DNA of 64,000 bases from Bog-473 sp963838835 (lineage in GTDB: Bacteria > Actinomycetota > Acidimicrobiia > Acidimicrobiales > RAAP-2). Each line of letters opens with the position of its first letter. Positions within the stretch are counted from its first letter, which is position 1. This document shows positions 35,697-43,809 of this stretch, one piece after another. The stretch lies in assembly GCA_963838835.1 (NCBI GenBank), contig CAWITA010000023.1:434001-498000 (forward strand), written 5' to 3'. The position numbers and the translations under genes are program-made. The notes under the pieces were generated by a model. It was not told where the DNA came from, made no database searches, and worked only from the letters and a program-made list of their open reading frames with translations.

Positions 35697-36113
35697 TCAT
35701 TCGGAGCGGTTTGGAAGTAGCTCATCGAGCAGCGACTCGATACGAGCGTCGATCTCGTCACGGATGGGCCGGACCTCGTCGAGGGACATCCTGGCCGGAT
35801 CGGGCAGCTCCCAGTCGATGTATCGGTTGCCGGGGTAGATCGGGCAGGCATCACCGCAGCCCATTGTGACGATGACGTCCGCGCTGGTGCCCATCTTGTC
35901 GGTGAGTTTCCTGGGCGTTTCGGTGGATATGTCGATACCGGCTTCAGCCATAGCGGCGACCACGGCGGGGTTCAGGGCCTCGCCAGGAGCCGAGCCAGCG
36001 GAGTGGACGACGACACGACCGCGGGCTTTCGCCGAGAGCAAGGCTGCCGCCATCTGGGAGCGCCCGGCATTGTGCACGCACAAGAAGAGCACTTCGGGGC
36101 GCTCGGTCGTCAT
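35697..36113 (-). CDS. arsC: Arsenate reductase, LMW phosphatase type
   Basis: 138 residues. The active-site loop VLFLCVHNAGRSQMAAALL has the CX5R signature of low-molecular-weight phosphatases, and a second pair of cysteines is in MGCGDACPIYPG, as in thioredoxin-linked ArsC. The Asp-Pro general acid is in WELPDPA. It reduces arsenate to arsenite. The start overlaps the aquaporin stop (ATGA), so it is the third gene of the metal operon after CadI-like and aquaporin genes. Confidence 0.92.
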   Translation of the reverse strand: MTTERPEVLFLCVHNAGRSQMAAALLSAKARGRVVVHSAGSAPGEALNPAVVAAMAEAGIDISTETPRKLTDKMGTSADVIVTMGCGDACPIYPGNRYIDWELPDPARMSLDEVRPIRDEIDARIESLLDELLPNRSE

Positions 36114-36828
36114 GACTCCGCGCCCATCCGTTCAGGCACGAGGATCTCGCCTGCCTGCTCCGGGGTCAGCATGGGGTAGAAGACCAGGATCAAAGCCACG
36201 GCGAGCCCACCACCCAAGACCTGTGCGGCGATGACGCTCGGCGCCGACGACGGTGCGATGCCGGCGAAGCTGTTGGAAAACATGCGGCCGACCGTGATGG
36301 CCGGGTTGGCAAAGCTGGTCGAGCTGGTGAAGAAGTAAGCGGCACCGATGTAGGCCCCAACAGCAGCGGGCGCCGCATGGGAACGTCCCGAACGGGCCAG
36401 CGCGAAAATCACGAGGACCAATCCCAAGGTAGCGACGATCTCGGAGAGGAAATGTGCCGGTGAGGCGCGGTGTTCGGTCGAGAGTTCCAAGGCCGCTCGG
36501 GAGAACATCACGTTTGCCACCACGGCGCCGAAGACACATCCGGCCACCTGTGCAGGCAGATAAGCCGCCGCATCACGCCACGAAACGCCACCGAAGATGG
36601 CATCGACTAAGGAGACGACGGGGTTGAAATGTCCGCCCGAGACCGCTCCGAACATCAGGATAATCGCCGCCAGTCCGGCGCCCGTTCCGCTGCGTTCTCG
36701 AAGAGCTCCAGGCCCACGTTGCCAGCCGAGAGCTGCTGGGCGGCGATGCCAGAGCCGATCACCAGGGCGGCCAAGAAGGCGCTGCCGACGAACTCGGCCA
36801 GCAATCGTCGCCAAAGGGCGGCCGGCAT
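36110..36828 (-). pseudogene. Aquaporin family protein, frameshifted (arsenite-channel context)
   Basis: The N-terminus (MPAALWRRLLAEFVGSAFLA to NVGLELFENAA) and the rest (TGAGLAAIILMFGAVSGGHF-NPVVS onward) are in different frames, with one base missing near 36684-36692. The two NPA-type loops of MIP channels appear as NPVVS and NPAIT, six membrane helices are recognisable, and the C-terminus is intact. Aquaglyceroporins in ars operons export arsenite made by ArsC. The first NPA reads NPV, as in some arsenic-linked members. One inserted base would give an intact 239-residue protein. Confidence 0.85.
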
Positions 36829-36838
36829 CACAGATGGG

Positions 36839-37284
36839 TCAGCAACATGGCGTGGCCTCGTCTGCTGCGCAGCAGGTCCCGTCGCCCCGAATCCCTGTCT
36901 CGCTCGGGGCGTGCGCGAGCACCGTGTACACCTCCCACGGCGCGCCGTCGGGTCTTCGACCCAGACCTTGTCCTGAACGGCGAAGCAGCAGGTTGTCCCC
37001 ATTTGCTCGGAGGCCGCCAGGCCCTCGTCCGTCAGCCGAGCGCTGGCTTGGACGACCTCGTCGGTGGTCGCGACTTCGACGCCAAGGTGGTTGAGCGCCC
37101 CACCGGCACCAGGATCACGGAGACCTGGCTGTTCGACCAGGACCAGCTTCAGCGGTGGGTCGTCGATGGCGAAGTTGGCGTACCCCGGTTCCCGTTTCGC
37201 CGGGGAAGTGGCGAAGAGCTTGGAGTAGAAGCCGACGGCGGCTTCAAGATCAGAGACATTGAGGGCGAGTTGGACGCGGGACAC
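36839..37284 (-). pseudogene. CadI/ArsI-like VOC protein, frameshifted
   Basis: From GTG 37284 (GGGAGGAGCC upstream) the frame gives VSRVQLALNVSDLEAAVGFY, the KREPGYANFAIDDPPLKLVL motif, GGALNHLGVEV and MGTTCCFAVQDKVWVEDP, the CadI/ArsI VOC hallmark with vicinal cysteines. It then shifts: the other frame continues DGAPWEVYTVLAHAPSE to a cysteine-rich end CCAADEATPCC. One base is missing near 36950. ArsI cleaves carbon-arsenic bonds; CadI is a cadmium-induced homologue. The first metal-ligand histidine of ArsI is replaced (RVQL), so a C-As lyase role is uncertain. Confidence 0.85.
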
Positions 37285-37299
37285 GGCTCCTCCCGATGT

Positions 37300-37350
37300 A
37301 TTGACAGTTATCGATTGTTCAGTATGCTGATCATATAGACAGCTGTCAAT
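37300..37350. promoter_or_regulatory. Overlapping divergent promoters with ArsR operator
   Basis: ATTGACAG (37300-37307) and CTGTCAAT (37343-37350) are exact inverted copies. Each contains a -35 TTGACA pointing inward: plus strand TTGACA-16 bp-TATGCT (-10 at 37323-37328) for the repressor gene, minus strand TTGACA-17 bp-CATACT (37321-37326) for the CadI-like operon. A further palindrome GACAGCTGTC lies at 37338-37347. One bound ArsR dimer could silence both. Confidence 0.65.
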
Positions 37351-37360
37351 GGGAGGATCG

Positions 37361-37711
37361 GTGCCAGCGAAGACAGCGCCAAAGACGAGGCCACGCGAAT
37401 CCGAATTGTGCTGCGCGCCATTGACGGTGTCTTCGATGACGCCGCGGGAGGCGGAGGCCGCCGCGCCGGTGCTGGGGGCTCTCGCTGATCCCATTCGGCT
37501 GCGGCTGCTGTCCATCGTCGCCGCCGAAGGTGAGGTGTGTAGCTGCAACCTCGAGGGTCCACTCGGCAAGAGTCAGCCGACGATTTCGCACCACACCAGG
37601 GTCCTGGCCGAGGCCGGTCTGATCGTTGGCGAGCGGCGGGGCAAGTGGACCTGGTGGAGCGTCGTGCCCGAACGGCTGGCCGAGATGCGGCGCCTGCTCG
37701 GCGGTCCGTAG
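37361..37711 (+). CDS. arsR: ArsR family repressor
   Basis: 116 residues with the winged helix VLGALADPIRLRLLSIVAAE, then GEVCSCNLEGPLGKSQPTIS, HHTRVLAEAGLIVGERRGKW. The CSC in the DNA-binding helix region (CxC) is the arsenite site of classical ArsR, and the N-terminal ELCCAPL may give further ligands, as in CadC/CmtR types. GTG 37361 is chosen because GGAGG lies four bases upstream. It diverges from the CadI-aquaporin-ArsC operon, which it most likely controls with arsenite as inducer. Confidence 0.9.
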   Translation: MPAKTAPKTRPRESELCCAPLTVSSMTPREAEAAAPVLGALADPIRLRLLSIVAAEGEVCSCNLEGPLGKSQPTISHHTRVLAEAGLIVGERRGKWTWWSVVPERLAEMRRLLGGP

Positions 37712-37853
37712 GTCACAGATAGCTGCGGATCCGTTCCAACGAGGCGCTCAGGCCTCTGCAGCATCAGTCACATAGATGAAGGTCTCGTGACAGTCGATGA
37801 CAGTAACGAGGTTCCTTCCGGGGATCTGCTCCAAGCCGTCGGCCACTTTACTT

Positions 37854-38165
37854 TCAGACTTCGTTGCCCTTGTCTTCAAGGTCCGCGGCCATGGTGTCGT
37901 AGCCGGCACTCGTCAATATTCGGCGCAAGTCGACGAGTTGTTGTCCGTCGATGTCCTTGTCACTCGGACGCATGAAGACCTGGGTTTCTTGCCCGATACG
38001 GAACAGAAACATGTCGTCATGCTGTTGTTCGATGGATCCGACCGCCTCGAGCAAAGAGACGACATCGTGCCATTCGACGTTGTGGTTCGTCTTTTGCTGA
38101 AAGATCTGGAGCAAGGTGTCTCGATGATGGCCGCTGAGATGCTGGGGGCCTGAGATTGACGACAT
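37854..38165 (-). CDS. Conserved small protein, HicA-like
   Basis: 103 residues: LSGHHRDTLLQIFQQKTNHN, VEWHDVVSLLEAVGSIEQQH, FLFRIGQETQVFMRPSDKD and QQLVDLRRILTSAGYD. Close relatives of this size occur across actinobacteria without a proven role; the dsRBD-like alpha-beta-beta-beta-alpha layout and H/R residues recall HicA toxins, but no antitoxin gene lies beside it. AGAGGA sits six bases before the start, which favours this strand over the overlapping plus-strand frame. Confidence 0.65.
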   Translation of the reverse strand: MSSISGPQHLSGHHRDTLLQIFQQKTNHNVEWHDVVSLLEAVGSIEQQHDDMFLFRIGQETQVFMRPSDKDIDGQQLVDLRRILTSAGYDTMAADLEDKGNEV

Positions 38166-38382
38166 CGGGATCCTCTCGTCGTGGTGAAGACCTCAATGTA
38201 GCGAGACTCCCCGATTGGCGTGAGACCCGAAGGTCTCAGCCATTTCTCGGACGTGTAGTCCGTCCCGCGACGGCGAGGACGGTGCCGCAGGGAACCACAG
38301 GTCCGGGAGCCCACACAGTGCCGGTTCGCCCACACACCGCTGGGGCCGCACAAACGGAGCACCATTCCGAATAACCGGACAG

Positions 38383-39636
38383 TTACCCAGCTTGTGGCGC
38401 CTTTCCCGGCCGATGTGCCAGCAGCGCTAAACCCGACGCCGAGACGCCGAGCGCGACGAGGATAGCGAATGCAAACACGGTGTTGGGGATACTTGCACCT
38501 TGGTCGAGCGCGATTCCCGCTCCGACCACCGGAATCGAGAGTCCCACATAGAGCACGACGAGCAGTCTCGACGTCAGGGCCAGGCGGTCTTCGGGTGCGG
38601 CTGCTTCGAGCACGATGCCGGTGGTCCCCTTGAACACCGCACCCACCCCGGCGCCGATCAGCGCACCCGAGACCAGGAACAGCGCAAGGTTCGGGGTCGA
38701 GAGGCGAACGGAGGCCACAAGGAATCCCAGTCCTGCGAGCATGGAGGCGGTGCCAAGGGCGAGCACACGCGATGCCGCCAAGCTGATCGTTGCCAACTGG
38801 GAGAGCGCGCCACAGGTGAACACCAAAAAGAGCGTCGCTCCGGCCAGTGCGTGCGAGGTGCGCCCGAGGGTGTCTGCCAAGATGAGCCCGGTGAGCCCGG
38901 CGAAGAGGCCGCTCGCGGCGAAGGCGGCTAGGGTCCCCGCTGCTGCGGGGACGGGCAGTCTGGGCGGGCGTCGGGCCGGATGGTCCGCCGTGGCGCGCGT
39001 TGGCGTCCCCGTTTCGGGCACGAAGCACAGGCCGACCAGAGCGACGGCCCCAAAACCGAGGATCACCAGGTAAGGCAGGGTGAGCGGCCAACTCGCCCAC
39101 TCCGCGAGACACCCCGCGATGAGGGGGCCGACGCCCAGTGCGCCGACACTGATCGATGTGCCGATGGTCCGAGCCCAGACCATCGACGCGCTCGGATCGG
39201 CGCGGAGGCGCAATTCGACCAGGTACGTGATCGCCGTCCCGGCGGCGAGCCCAGCCGCGACGCCGGTGAGCAAGCGCCCGATAAGCAGGACGGGCAGCCC
39301 CTTCCACGCTGCGAGAAGTCCCGCCGCCACCATCATGATCGCCACCGCACCGAGCATCACGCCACGGCGACCCACGCGGCCCGCGATGCGGTTCTCCGCG
39401 AGCAGCGCTGAGATGGTGCCCGCCGCGAAGATCGCATAGATCACCGTGATCGTGAAGGACGAAAGATGATCCTCGATCTTGTAGATGCCGTAGAGAGGAC
39501 TCGGGAGCGTGGCAAAGGCCATGACGATCAAGAATGCGAAGGCCACCACCCAGAACCCCGACCGGTGCCGCGCGGGACTGGCCGGTGCAGGGGAATCCTC
39601 TGCCATGAGGTCTGGCTCTTTCGCCACCGCACTCAC
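38383..39636 (-). CDS. MFS transporter
   Basis: 417 residues with twelve predicted helices: FWVVAFAFLIVMAFATLPSP, the loop 2-3 motif AGRVGRRGVMLGAVAI, LPVLLIGRLLTGVAAGLAAG, and a second half from TLAAFAASGLFAGLTGLILA. Substrate unknown; drug or sugar efflux are typical. GTG 39636 overlaps the stop of the SDR gene (GTGA), so it is third in the isochorismatase-SDR-MFS operon and may export the product or a toxic substrate of those enzymes. A Met ten codons later is an alternative. Confidence 0.85.
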   Translation of the reverse strand: MSAVAKEPDLMAEDSPAPASPARHRSGFWVVAFAFLIVMAFATLPSPLYGIYKIEDHLSSFTITVIYAIFAAGTISALLAENRIAGRVGRRGVMLGAVAIMMVAAGLLAAWKGLPVLLIGRLLTGVAAGLAAGTAITYLVELRLRADPSASMVWARTIGTSISVGALGVGPLIAGCLAEWASWPLTLPYLVILGFGAVALVGLCFVPETGTPTRATADHPARRPPRLPVPAAAGTLAAFAASGLFAGLTGLILADTLGRTSHALAGATLFLVFTCGALSQLATISLAASRVLALGTASMLAGLGFLVASVRLSTPNLALFLVSGALIGAGVGAVFKGTTGIVLEAAAPEDRLALTSRLLVVLYVGLSIPVVGAGIALDQGASIPNTVFAFAILVALGVSASGLALLAHRPGKAPQAG

Positions 39637-40394
39637 CAGACCTTCATGCCGCCGTCGACCACCAGGTCGATACCTGTGACGTACGCGCTCTCGTCGGAGA
39701 CAAGGTAGAGCGCGGCGTTCGCGACGTCCTCGGCCTGGCCGAACCGGCCGAGGAGCGTCCGCGACGTCATTTGCCGGCCGAAGTCGGGGTCATCGAGCTC
39801 GCCTCTGGTGGAGTTTGTCTCGATGAAGCCGGGCGAGACAGAGTTGACGCGGATCCCGTGCTCGCTCCCCTCCATCGCGAGCTGGCGCGTCATCCCGATG
39901 ATGGCCGACTTGTTGGTTGTATGCGCCAACGACGGGAGCAGCTTGAAGCTGAGAGATCCGTTGAGGGACGCCATGTTCAGGACCACGCCGTGGCTGGCCT
40001 TAAGATAGGGCCACGCTGCGCGGGTGAGGTAGAAGACCAGGTCGACCTCATCCCTACGGGCCGCCGCCCAGTCCTCGTCGCTGAAGTCCTCCAGTCGGTT
40101 GAAATGCGAGCGCGCCGCGAGGTTGTAGAGCACATCGATGCGGCCGAATCTACTGATCGCCAATTCAACGACCCGGTCGCACTCGACAGGTTCACTCACC
40201 CGGCACGGCTGCAACGACACCATCTGGCCTCCCGCGGCCTCGACCAGGGCAACCGTTTCTTCAGCAAGATCGACCGCCACGTCGCAGCCGACGACCAACG
40301 CGCCCTCACGCGCGAACGTCAGCGAGGTGGCGCGCCCCATGCTCCCGCCAGTGCCGGTGATGACGCAGACCTTCTCAGCGAGGCGGCCTGACAT
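39633..40394 (-). CDS. Short-chain dehydrogenase/reductase
   Basis: 253 residues. Nucleotide loop VCVITGTGGSMGRATSLTFA (TGxxxGxG), then CDVAVD, the NNAG counterpart YNLAARS, and NMASLNGSLSFKLLPSLAHT with SLAHTTNK: the usual YxxxK appears as HTTNK, so the catalytic Tyr is replaced by His while Lys remains. The C-terminal RVNSVSPGFIETN and VDGGM motifs are normal. The Tyr-to-His change makes ordinary alcohol-dehydrogenase chemistry doubtful. The start at 40394 follows the isochorismatase stop by one base; an upstream Met at 40409 is possible. Confidence 0.85.
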   Translation of the reverse strand: MSGRLAEKVCVITGTGGSMGRATSLTFAREGALVVGCDVAVDLAEETVALVEAAGGQMVSLQPCRVSEPVECDRVVELAISRFGRIDVLYNLAARSHFNRLEDFSDEDWAAARRDEVDLVFYLTRAAWPYLKASHGVVLNMASLNGSLSFKLLPSLAHTTNKSAIIGMTRQLAMEGSEHGIRVNSVSPGFIETNSTRGELDDPDFGRQMTSRTLLGRFGQAEDVANAALYLVSDESAYVTGIDLVVDGGMKVW

Positions 40395-40395
40395 C

Positions 40396-41055
40396 TCAGT
40401 GCGCACCATGGGCTGCCGCGGCCTGCTTTTCTGCCTCTGCGACGCCCACCGCGTCCGTGTGCGTGGGCACCTCGCCGAAGTACCAGTAGATGACGTCTTG
40501 GGCCGGCGCGGCGAGTGGTGACGCCCAGTCTCGGAAGAGTTCGGTGACCACCGCCAGCGCCGTCGTCGGAACCGCGCCTGCGTGCGCGAGCCGCTCGATG
40601 GCGGTCCGGTGTGCAACCTGGGAGCGCCCCCCGACGGCGTCGGTGACGTACAACACGTCGTATCCGTCCTTCAGCGCTTGTACCGTTGCAAAAGAGAGGC
40701 AGATCTCGGTGTGAAGGGCGCCAATGACCAGGCGCTTACGGCCCGTCGCCTCAACGGCGCTGCGAAATACGGGATCCTCGAAAGCGTTCATCGACGACCG
40801 ATCGATCGGCTCGACCCCATCAAGTTCGGACAGCACCGACGGAAGCGTGGGACCGTTGAACCCGAACCCGACACCGACCGTCGACAAGACGATCGGCATG
40901 TCGTACGCCTTCGCGGTCTTGGCCAAGAGCCGCGCGTGCAGCTCAACCATGTCTGCGTTGGTCTCCGATCGTATGACCTCGAACATCTCGTTCTGGTAGT
41001 CGATCAACACCAAGGCGCAATCCTCGGCCTTCCACACACCCAGATCGCTCGTCAT
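40396..41055 (-). CDS. Isochorismatase family hydrolase
   Basis: 219 residues. The cysteine-hydrolase fold is marked by CALVLIDYQNEMFEV (catalytic Asp), RSSMNAFEDP (in place of KxxxSAF) and GALHTEICLSFATVQALKDG with the nucleophile Cys in TEICL, followed by YVTDAVGGRS. It hydrolyses amides or related bonds; nicotinamidase-like and YcaC-like enzymes belong here. The start is at MTSDLGVW behind GGAGAG. It leads a three-gene minus operon and faces MarR across about 680 bp carrying two repeated boxes. Confidence 0.88.
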   Translation of the reverse strand: MTSDLGVWKAEDCALVLIDYQNEMFEVIRSETNADMVELHARLLAKTAKAYDMPIVLSTVGVGFGFNGPTLPSVLSELDGVEPIDRSSMNAFEDPVFRSAVEATGRKRLVIGALHTEICLSFATVQALKDGYDVLYVTDAVGGRSQVAHRTAIERLAHAGAVPTTALAVVTELFRDWASPLAAPAQDVIYWYFGEVPTHTDAVGVAEAEKQAAAAHGAH

Positions 41056-41115
41056 CCTTAGACTCTCCTTTGTTCCAGCCATCCAGACCTTCTCGTCATA
41101 GCCTAGCCAAGTGTA

Positions 41116-41133
41116 TTTGCGTTGGCAAGCAAT
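41116..41133. promoter_or_regulatory. Repeated box, copy 1 (candidate MarR operator)
   Basis: TTTGCGTTGGCAAGCAAT differs by one base from the box at 41668-41685. The core TTGGCAA is palindromic apart from its centre, with outer TTGC/GCAA arms. It lies about 60 bp before the isochorismatase start. Confidence 0.45.
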
Positions 41134-41667
41134 TTTCTTCTTCTTCCTCCTTGCTTGCTGTACCGGATGCGCGGTCGGTTGTGTTGCCACCATGAGACCT
41201 GATCAGAGGGCTTGCTGCGAGCGTCGTGAGGACGTCTCGGCCAACGTCTGGACGCCGCCGCGTCATAGCCACCACGTCATATCTGTCAGATCGCGACCAC
41301 CGCATCAGCGAAATGACGCACCGACGACGCCGCCAGATTTTCCGCCCAGGTGATCCTGGGTCGACGTGCCAGGGATCAGTTCGACGACGTTCACCGTGGG
41401 CCCCGGATGACCAAGTGAGACGTCGCTGAGCCGTCCGCACTGATAAGTCCATCATCACGGGCTGCGATCATCGCTCCCAGCTGATCATCACAGAGGGTGT
41501 CCGGCGCCGAACGTCGCCTGACTCGGACGTTGACGCCGAGGGCCTCTCGATCGCAAGAGTCCCCGAATTTCCTCAATGCCGCAGCGCAATCGATCTGGTT
41601 GGTCAAACGCGCATTTGGAGCACCTTGCAGAGGGGAAGCCGGACTCTTCATCCGTCTGGACACTTAA

Positions 41668-41685
41668 TTTGCATTGGCAAGCAAT
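41668..41685. promoter_or_regulatory. Repeated box, copy 2 (candidate MarR operator)
   Basis: TTTGCATTGGCAAGCAAT lies 54 bp before the MarR start and is a near-exact copy of the box at 41116. Two boxes, one before each divergent unit, suggest joint control by the MarR protein. Confidence 0.45.
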
Positions 41686-41738
41686 CTTGCTTACGCTCGA
41701 AGGTGCGAGAGATCTTGGATGGCGCGAAGGGATAAAGG

Positions 41739-42281
41739 GTGGAGCACCATTCGGACCGTGTGCCAACTTCGTCAAGCCGACTGGCTGCCTGTCGCAGCCA
41801 GTTCCCCATGTGCTCGCCTGAACCACTCACTCCCTCGGAGGACGAACTGTGGCGGGCGTTCATGCGTGTGGTCATCGCGCTTCCTTCGTACCTCGATGCC
41901 GATTTGATGCGCGGAGCCGGTCTGACGGCAAGCGAGTACACGACCCTGATGAGTCTCTCTGAGTCTCCGAATCGAGAGCTCCGGATGACGGACCTTGCCA
42001 ACGCCACTGGGTTGTCCGCTAGCCGGACGACCCGCCTCGTCGACGACCTGCAGGCGCGCGGCCTCGTGACGAGATTCGCCAGTCCCGCTGATGCGCGGAG
42101 CACGCTCGCGAGGATCGCGCCGAAAGGAAGGGCAAAACTCCGGTCGGCCTGGCCCGTGCATGTCGAGAGCGCCCGTAGCCGATTGTTCGACCACATCGAC
42201 CCTTCGTTGCTCGAACCCCTCGTCGAGGCCATGTCGACTCTCGCGCTCGGACTCGAGGAAGTCTCGTCCCGAGGCACATAG
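41739..42281 (+). CDS. MarR family regulator
   Basis: 180 residues. Winged helix: LTASEYTTLMSLSESPNREL, RMTDLANATGLSASRTTRLV (recognition helix), DDLQARGLVTRFASPADARS with the DxR wing, followed by the dimerisation helices. MarR proteins release DNA on binding phenolic or similar ligands. GTG 41739 has a purine-rich leader; ATG 41808 would drop 23 residues before the fold. The divergent isochorismatase-SDR-MFS operon is a likely target through the repeated boxes. Confidence 0.88.
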   Translation: MEHHSDRVPTSSSRLAACRSQFPMCSPEPLTPSEDELWRAFMRVVIALPSYLDADLMRGAGLTASEYTTLMSLSESPNRELRMTDLANATGLSASRTTRLVDDLQARGLVTRFASPADARSTLARIAPKGRAKLRSAWPVHVESARSRLFDHIDPSLLEPLVEAMSTLALGLEEVSSRGT

Positions 42282-42500
42282 CCGTTCCGTACTCGGAGGC
42301 CCGATATCCGAACTGCTGCCCCCTTGATTTCGAACCCGGTACCCTCACCTTGGCAGTTCGGGGAGTTCGTTTTGGTTGGAGGTTCGTGAAGTGCAGTTCG
42401 AAGACCCAGTTCCACGCCGTGGACCGAAGGGGCGGCCGCCAAATAGACCCTCGAGGATGCCAACTCATAGGTCGAAAATGGCCAGCCGAGGCGCCGGGCA

Positions 42501-43595
42501 GTGAGGGATTCCCGCGGTCAGACACTGCCAACTCCCCGGGCCTTCCGGCCGCCCGGGCTCCACCGAATCACCGCACGACCCGACAAGTGGGTTGACGAGG
42601 GCGGCGGTTCAGTGGACGACCCAGCTGTCCTCGAACGTTTGCGGCAGCTGGCGATTCCACCTGCGTGGGTAGACGTGTGGGCGTCCGCCGATGCCAATGC
42701 GTCAGTGCAGGCGACAGGCGTGGACCAGCGCGGTCGAACGCAGTACCGATACTCTCCAGCAGCCCGAGATCTTGCCAGCGACGACAAGTTCGCCCGCATG
42801 ACACTGTTCGCAGCGGCCATTCCTGAGCTTCGCCTGCAGGTTGCGCGCGACATCGCTCGATACCGCCAGGATCCTCTCGGCGCACGTGTGGTGACCGCAG
42901 CCATCGTCAGGCTTTTAGAGCGGGGGCTGCTCCGCGTTGGAAGTGACCGATATGCCCGAGACAATCACACCTACGGACTTACGACGCTTCGGCGCAACCA
43001 CGTCGATACGCGCGGTTCGACCATCACGTTCCATTTCATCGGCAAGGAACACCTCACTCACACCGTCACAGTTCACGACCGGGTGACGGCCAAGATTGTG
43101 GGCGCTCTTGTAAGCGCAGCGGGTAACGATGCGCAGCCGATCTTTGCTGTAACGGGTGCACACGGAACGCATCACGTGACGAGTGCCGCGGTGAACGCCT
43201 ACCTCCATGCCCATACCCAAGCGCCAGCAAGCGCCAAGGTGTTCCGCACTTGGGGCGCCACGGTTGCAGCAGTTGCGGTGCTTGCTGGGGCCGAACCTCC
43301 TCCGGACGTCTCGGCGAGGTCGCGGGAGCGCCTCGCCGTCGGTGCGGCCGCGACCCTGCTGGGCGACACGACCTCCGTCACCCGGTCTTCGTATATCCAT
43401 CCCGCCTGGATCGACGTTGGCCGCTCTGACCTGGTAGCTACTGCCGTCGCCGAGTCCTCCAATCGCGTCGGCACGCGTGCTGTGGCAAGCCTTTTTACCG
43501 ATCCAGGGGTCCAGGCAGCGGTCCTTTCTGGAATCACCGATACGACCACGGAAGTTGTCGCTCGAGACGAGGATCGGAGAGTGTCTAGACCATGA
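42501..43595 (+). CDS. DNA topoisomerase IB (poxvirus/bacterial type)
   Basis: 364 residues. The N-terminal domain has GLHRITARPDKWV and LAIPPAWVDVWASADANA, followed by ATGVDQRGRTQYRYSP. Catalytic residues of type IB enzymes are seen as RNHV and FIGKEH (Lys), FRTWGAT (Arg) and RSSYIHPAW (nucleophile Tyr). The protein relaxes supercoils by a 3'-phosphotyrosine nick. Bacterial copies are accessory. GTG 42501 gives the family's N-terminus; the C-terminal 60 residues vary. It stands alone, with no co-directional partner close by. Confidence 0.92.
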   Translation: MRDSRGQTLPTPRAFRPPGLHRITARPDKWVDEGGGSVDDPAVLERLRQLAIPPAWVDVWASADANASVQATGVDQRGRTQYRYSPAARDLASDDKFARMTLFAAAIPELRLQVARDIARYRQDPLGARVVTAAIVRLLERGLLRVGSDRYARDNHTYGLTTLRRNHVDTRGSTITFHFIGKEHLTHTVTVHDRVTAKIVGALVSAAGNDAQPIFAVTGAHGTHHVTSAAVNAYLHAHTQAPASAKVFRTWGATVAAVAVLAGAEPPPDVSARSRERLAVGAAATLLGDTTSVTRSSYIHPAWIDVGRSDLVATAVAESSNRVGTRAVASLFTDPGVQAAVLSGITDTTTEVVARDEDRRVSRP

Positions 43596-43809
43596 AACAT
43601 TCTGAGGTCATCGTCTGAACTGGGGCGACTCGAGTGTCGCCGCCGGGTGCTGGACCATCCGGGCCGTTACGAGACCCTGATCGGGCCACTTCTCGGCCGA
43701 CATTACGGGCCGGTTGCCCGGTCGAGGTGGCGAATTGCCTCCGACCAGGCAAATCGCATAATATTGACGTCGAAGTTAAAAGCTTGACGATGTCTGCTCG
43801 GAGGTAGCC

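Larger units (their letters stand above)
41056..41738. other. Intergenic region between isochorismatase and MarR genes
   Basis: About 680 bp without a recognisable gene. A 20-base box occurs near each end (41116 and 41668). The centre contains a minus frame of 90 codons from 41663 with no similarity I can name. Confidence 0.45.

Noticed and set aside
37797..38153. Plus-strand frame of 118 codons opposite the HicA-like gene
   Set aside because: The minus frame has the conserved family pattern and a ribosome site; this one has neither.
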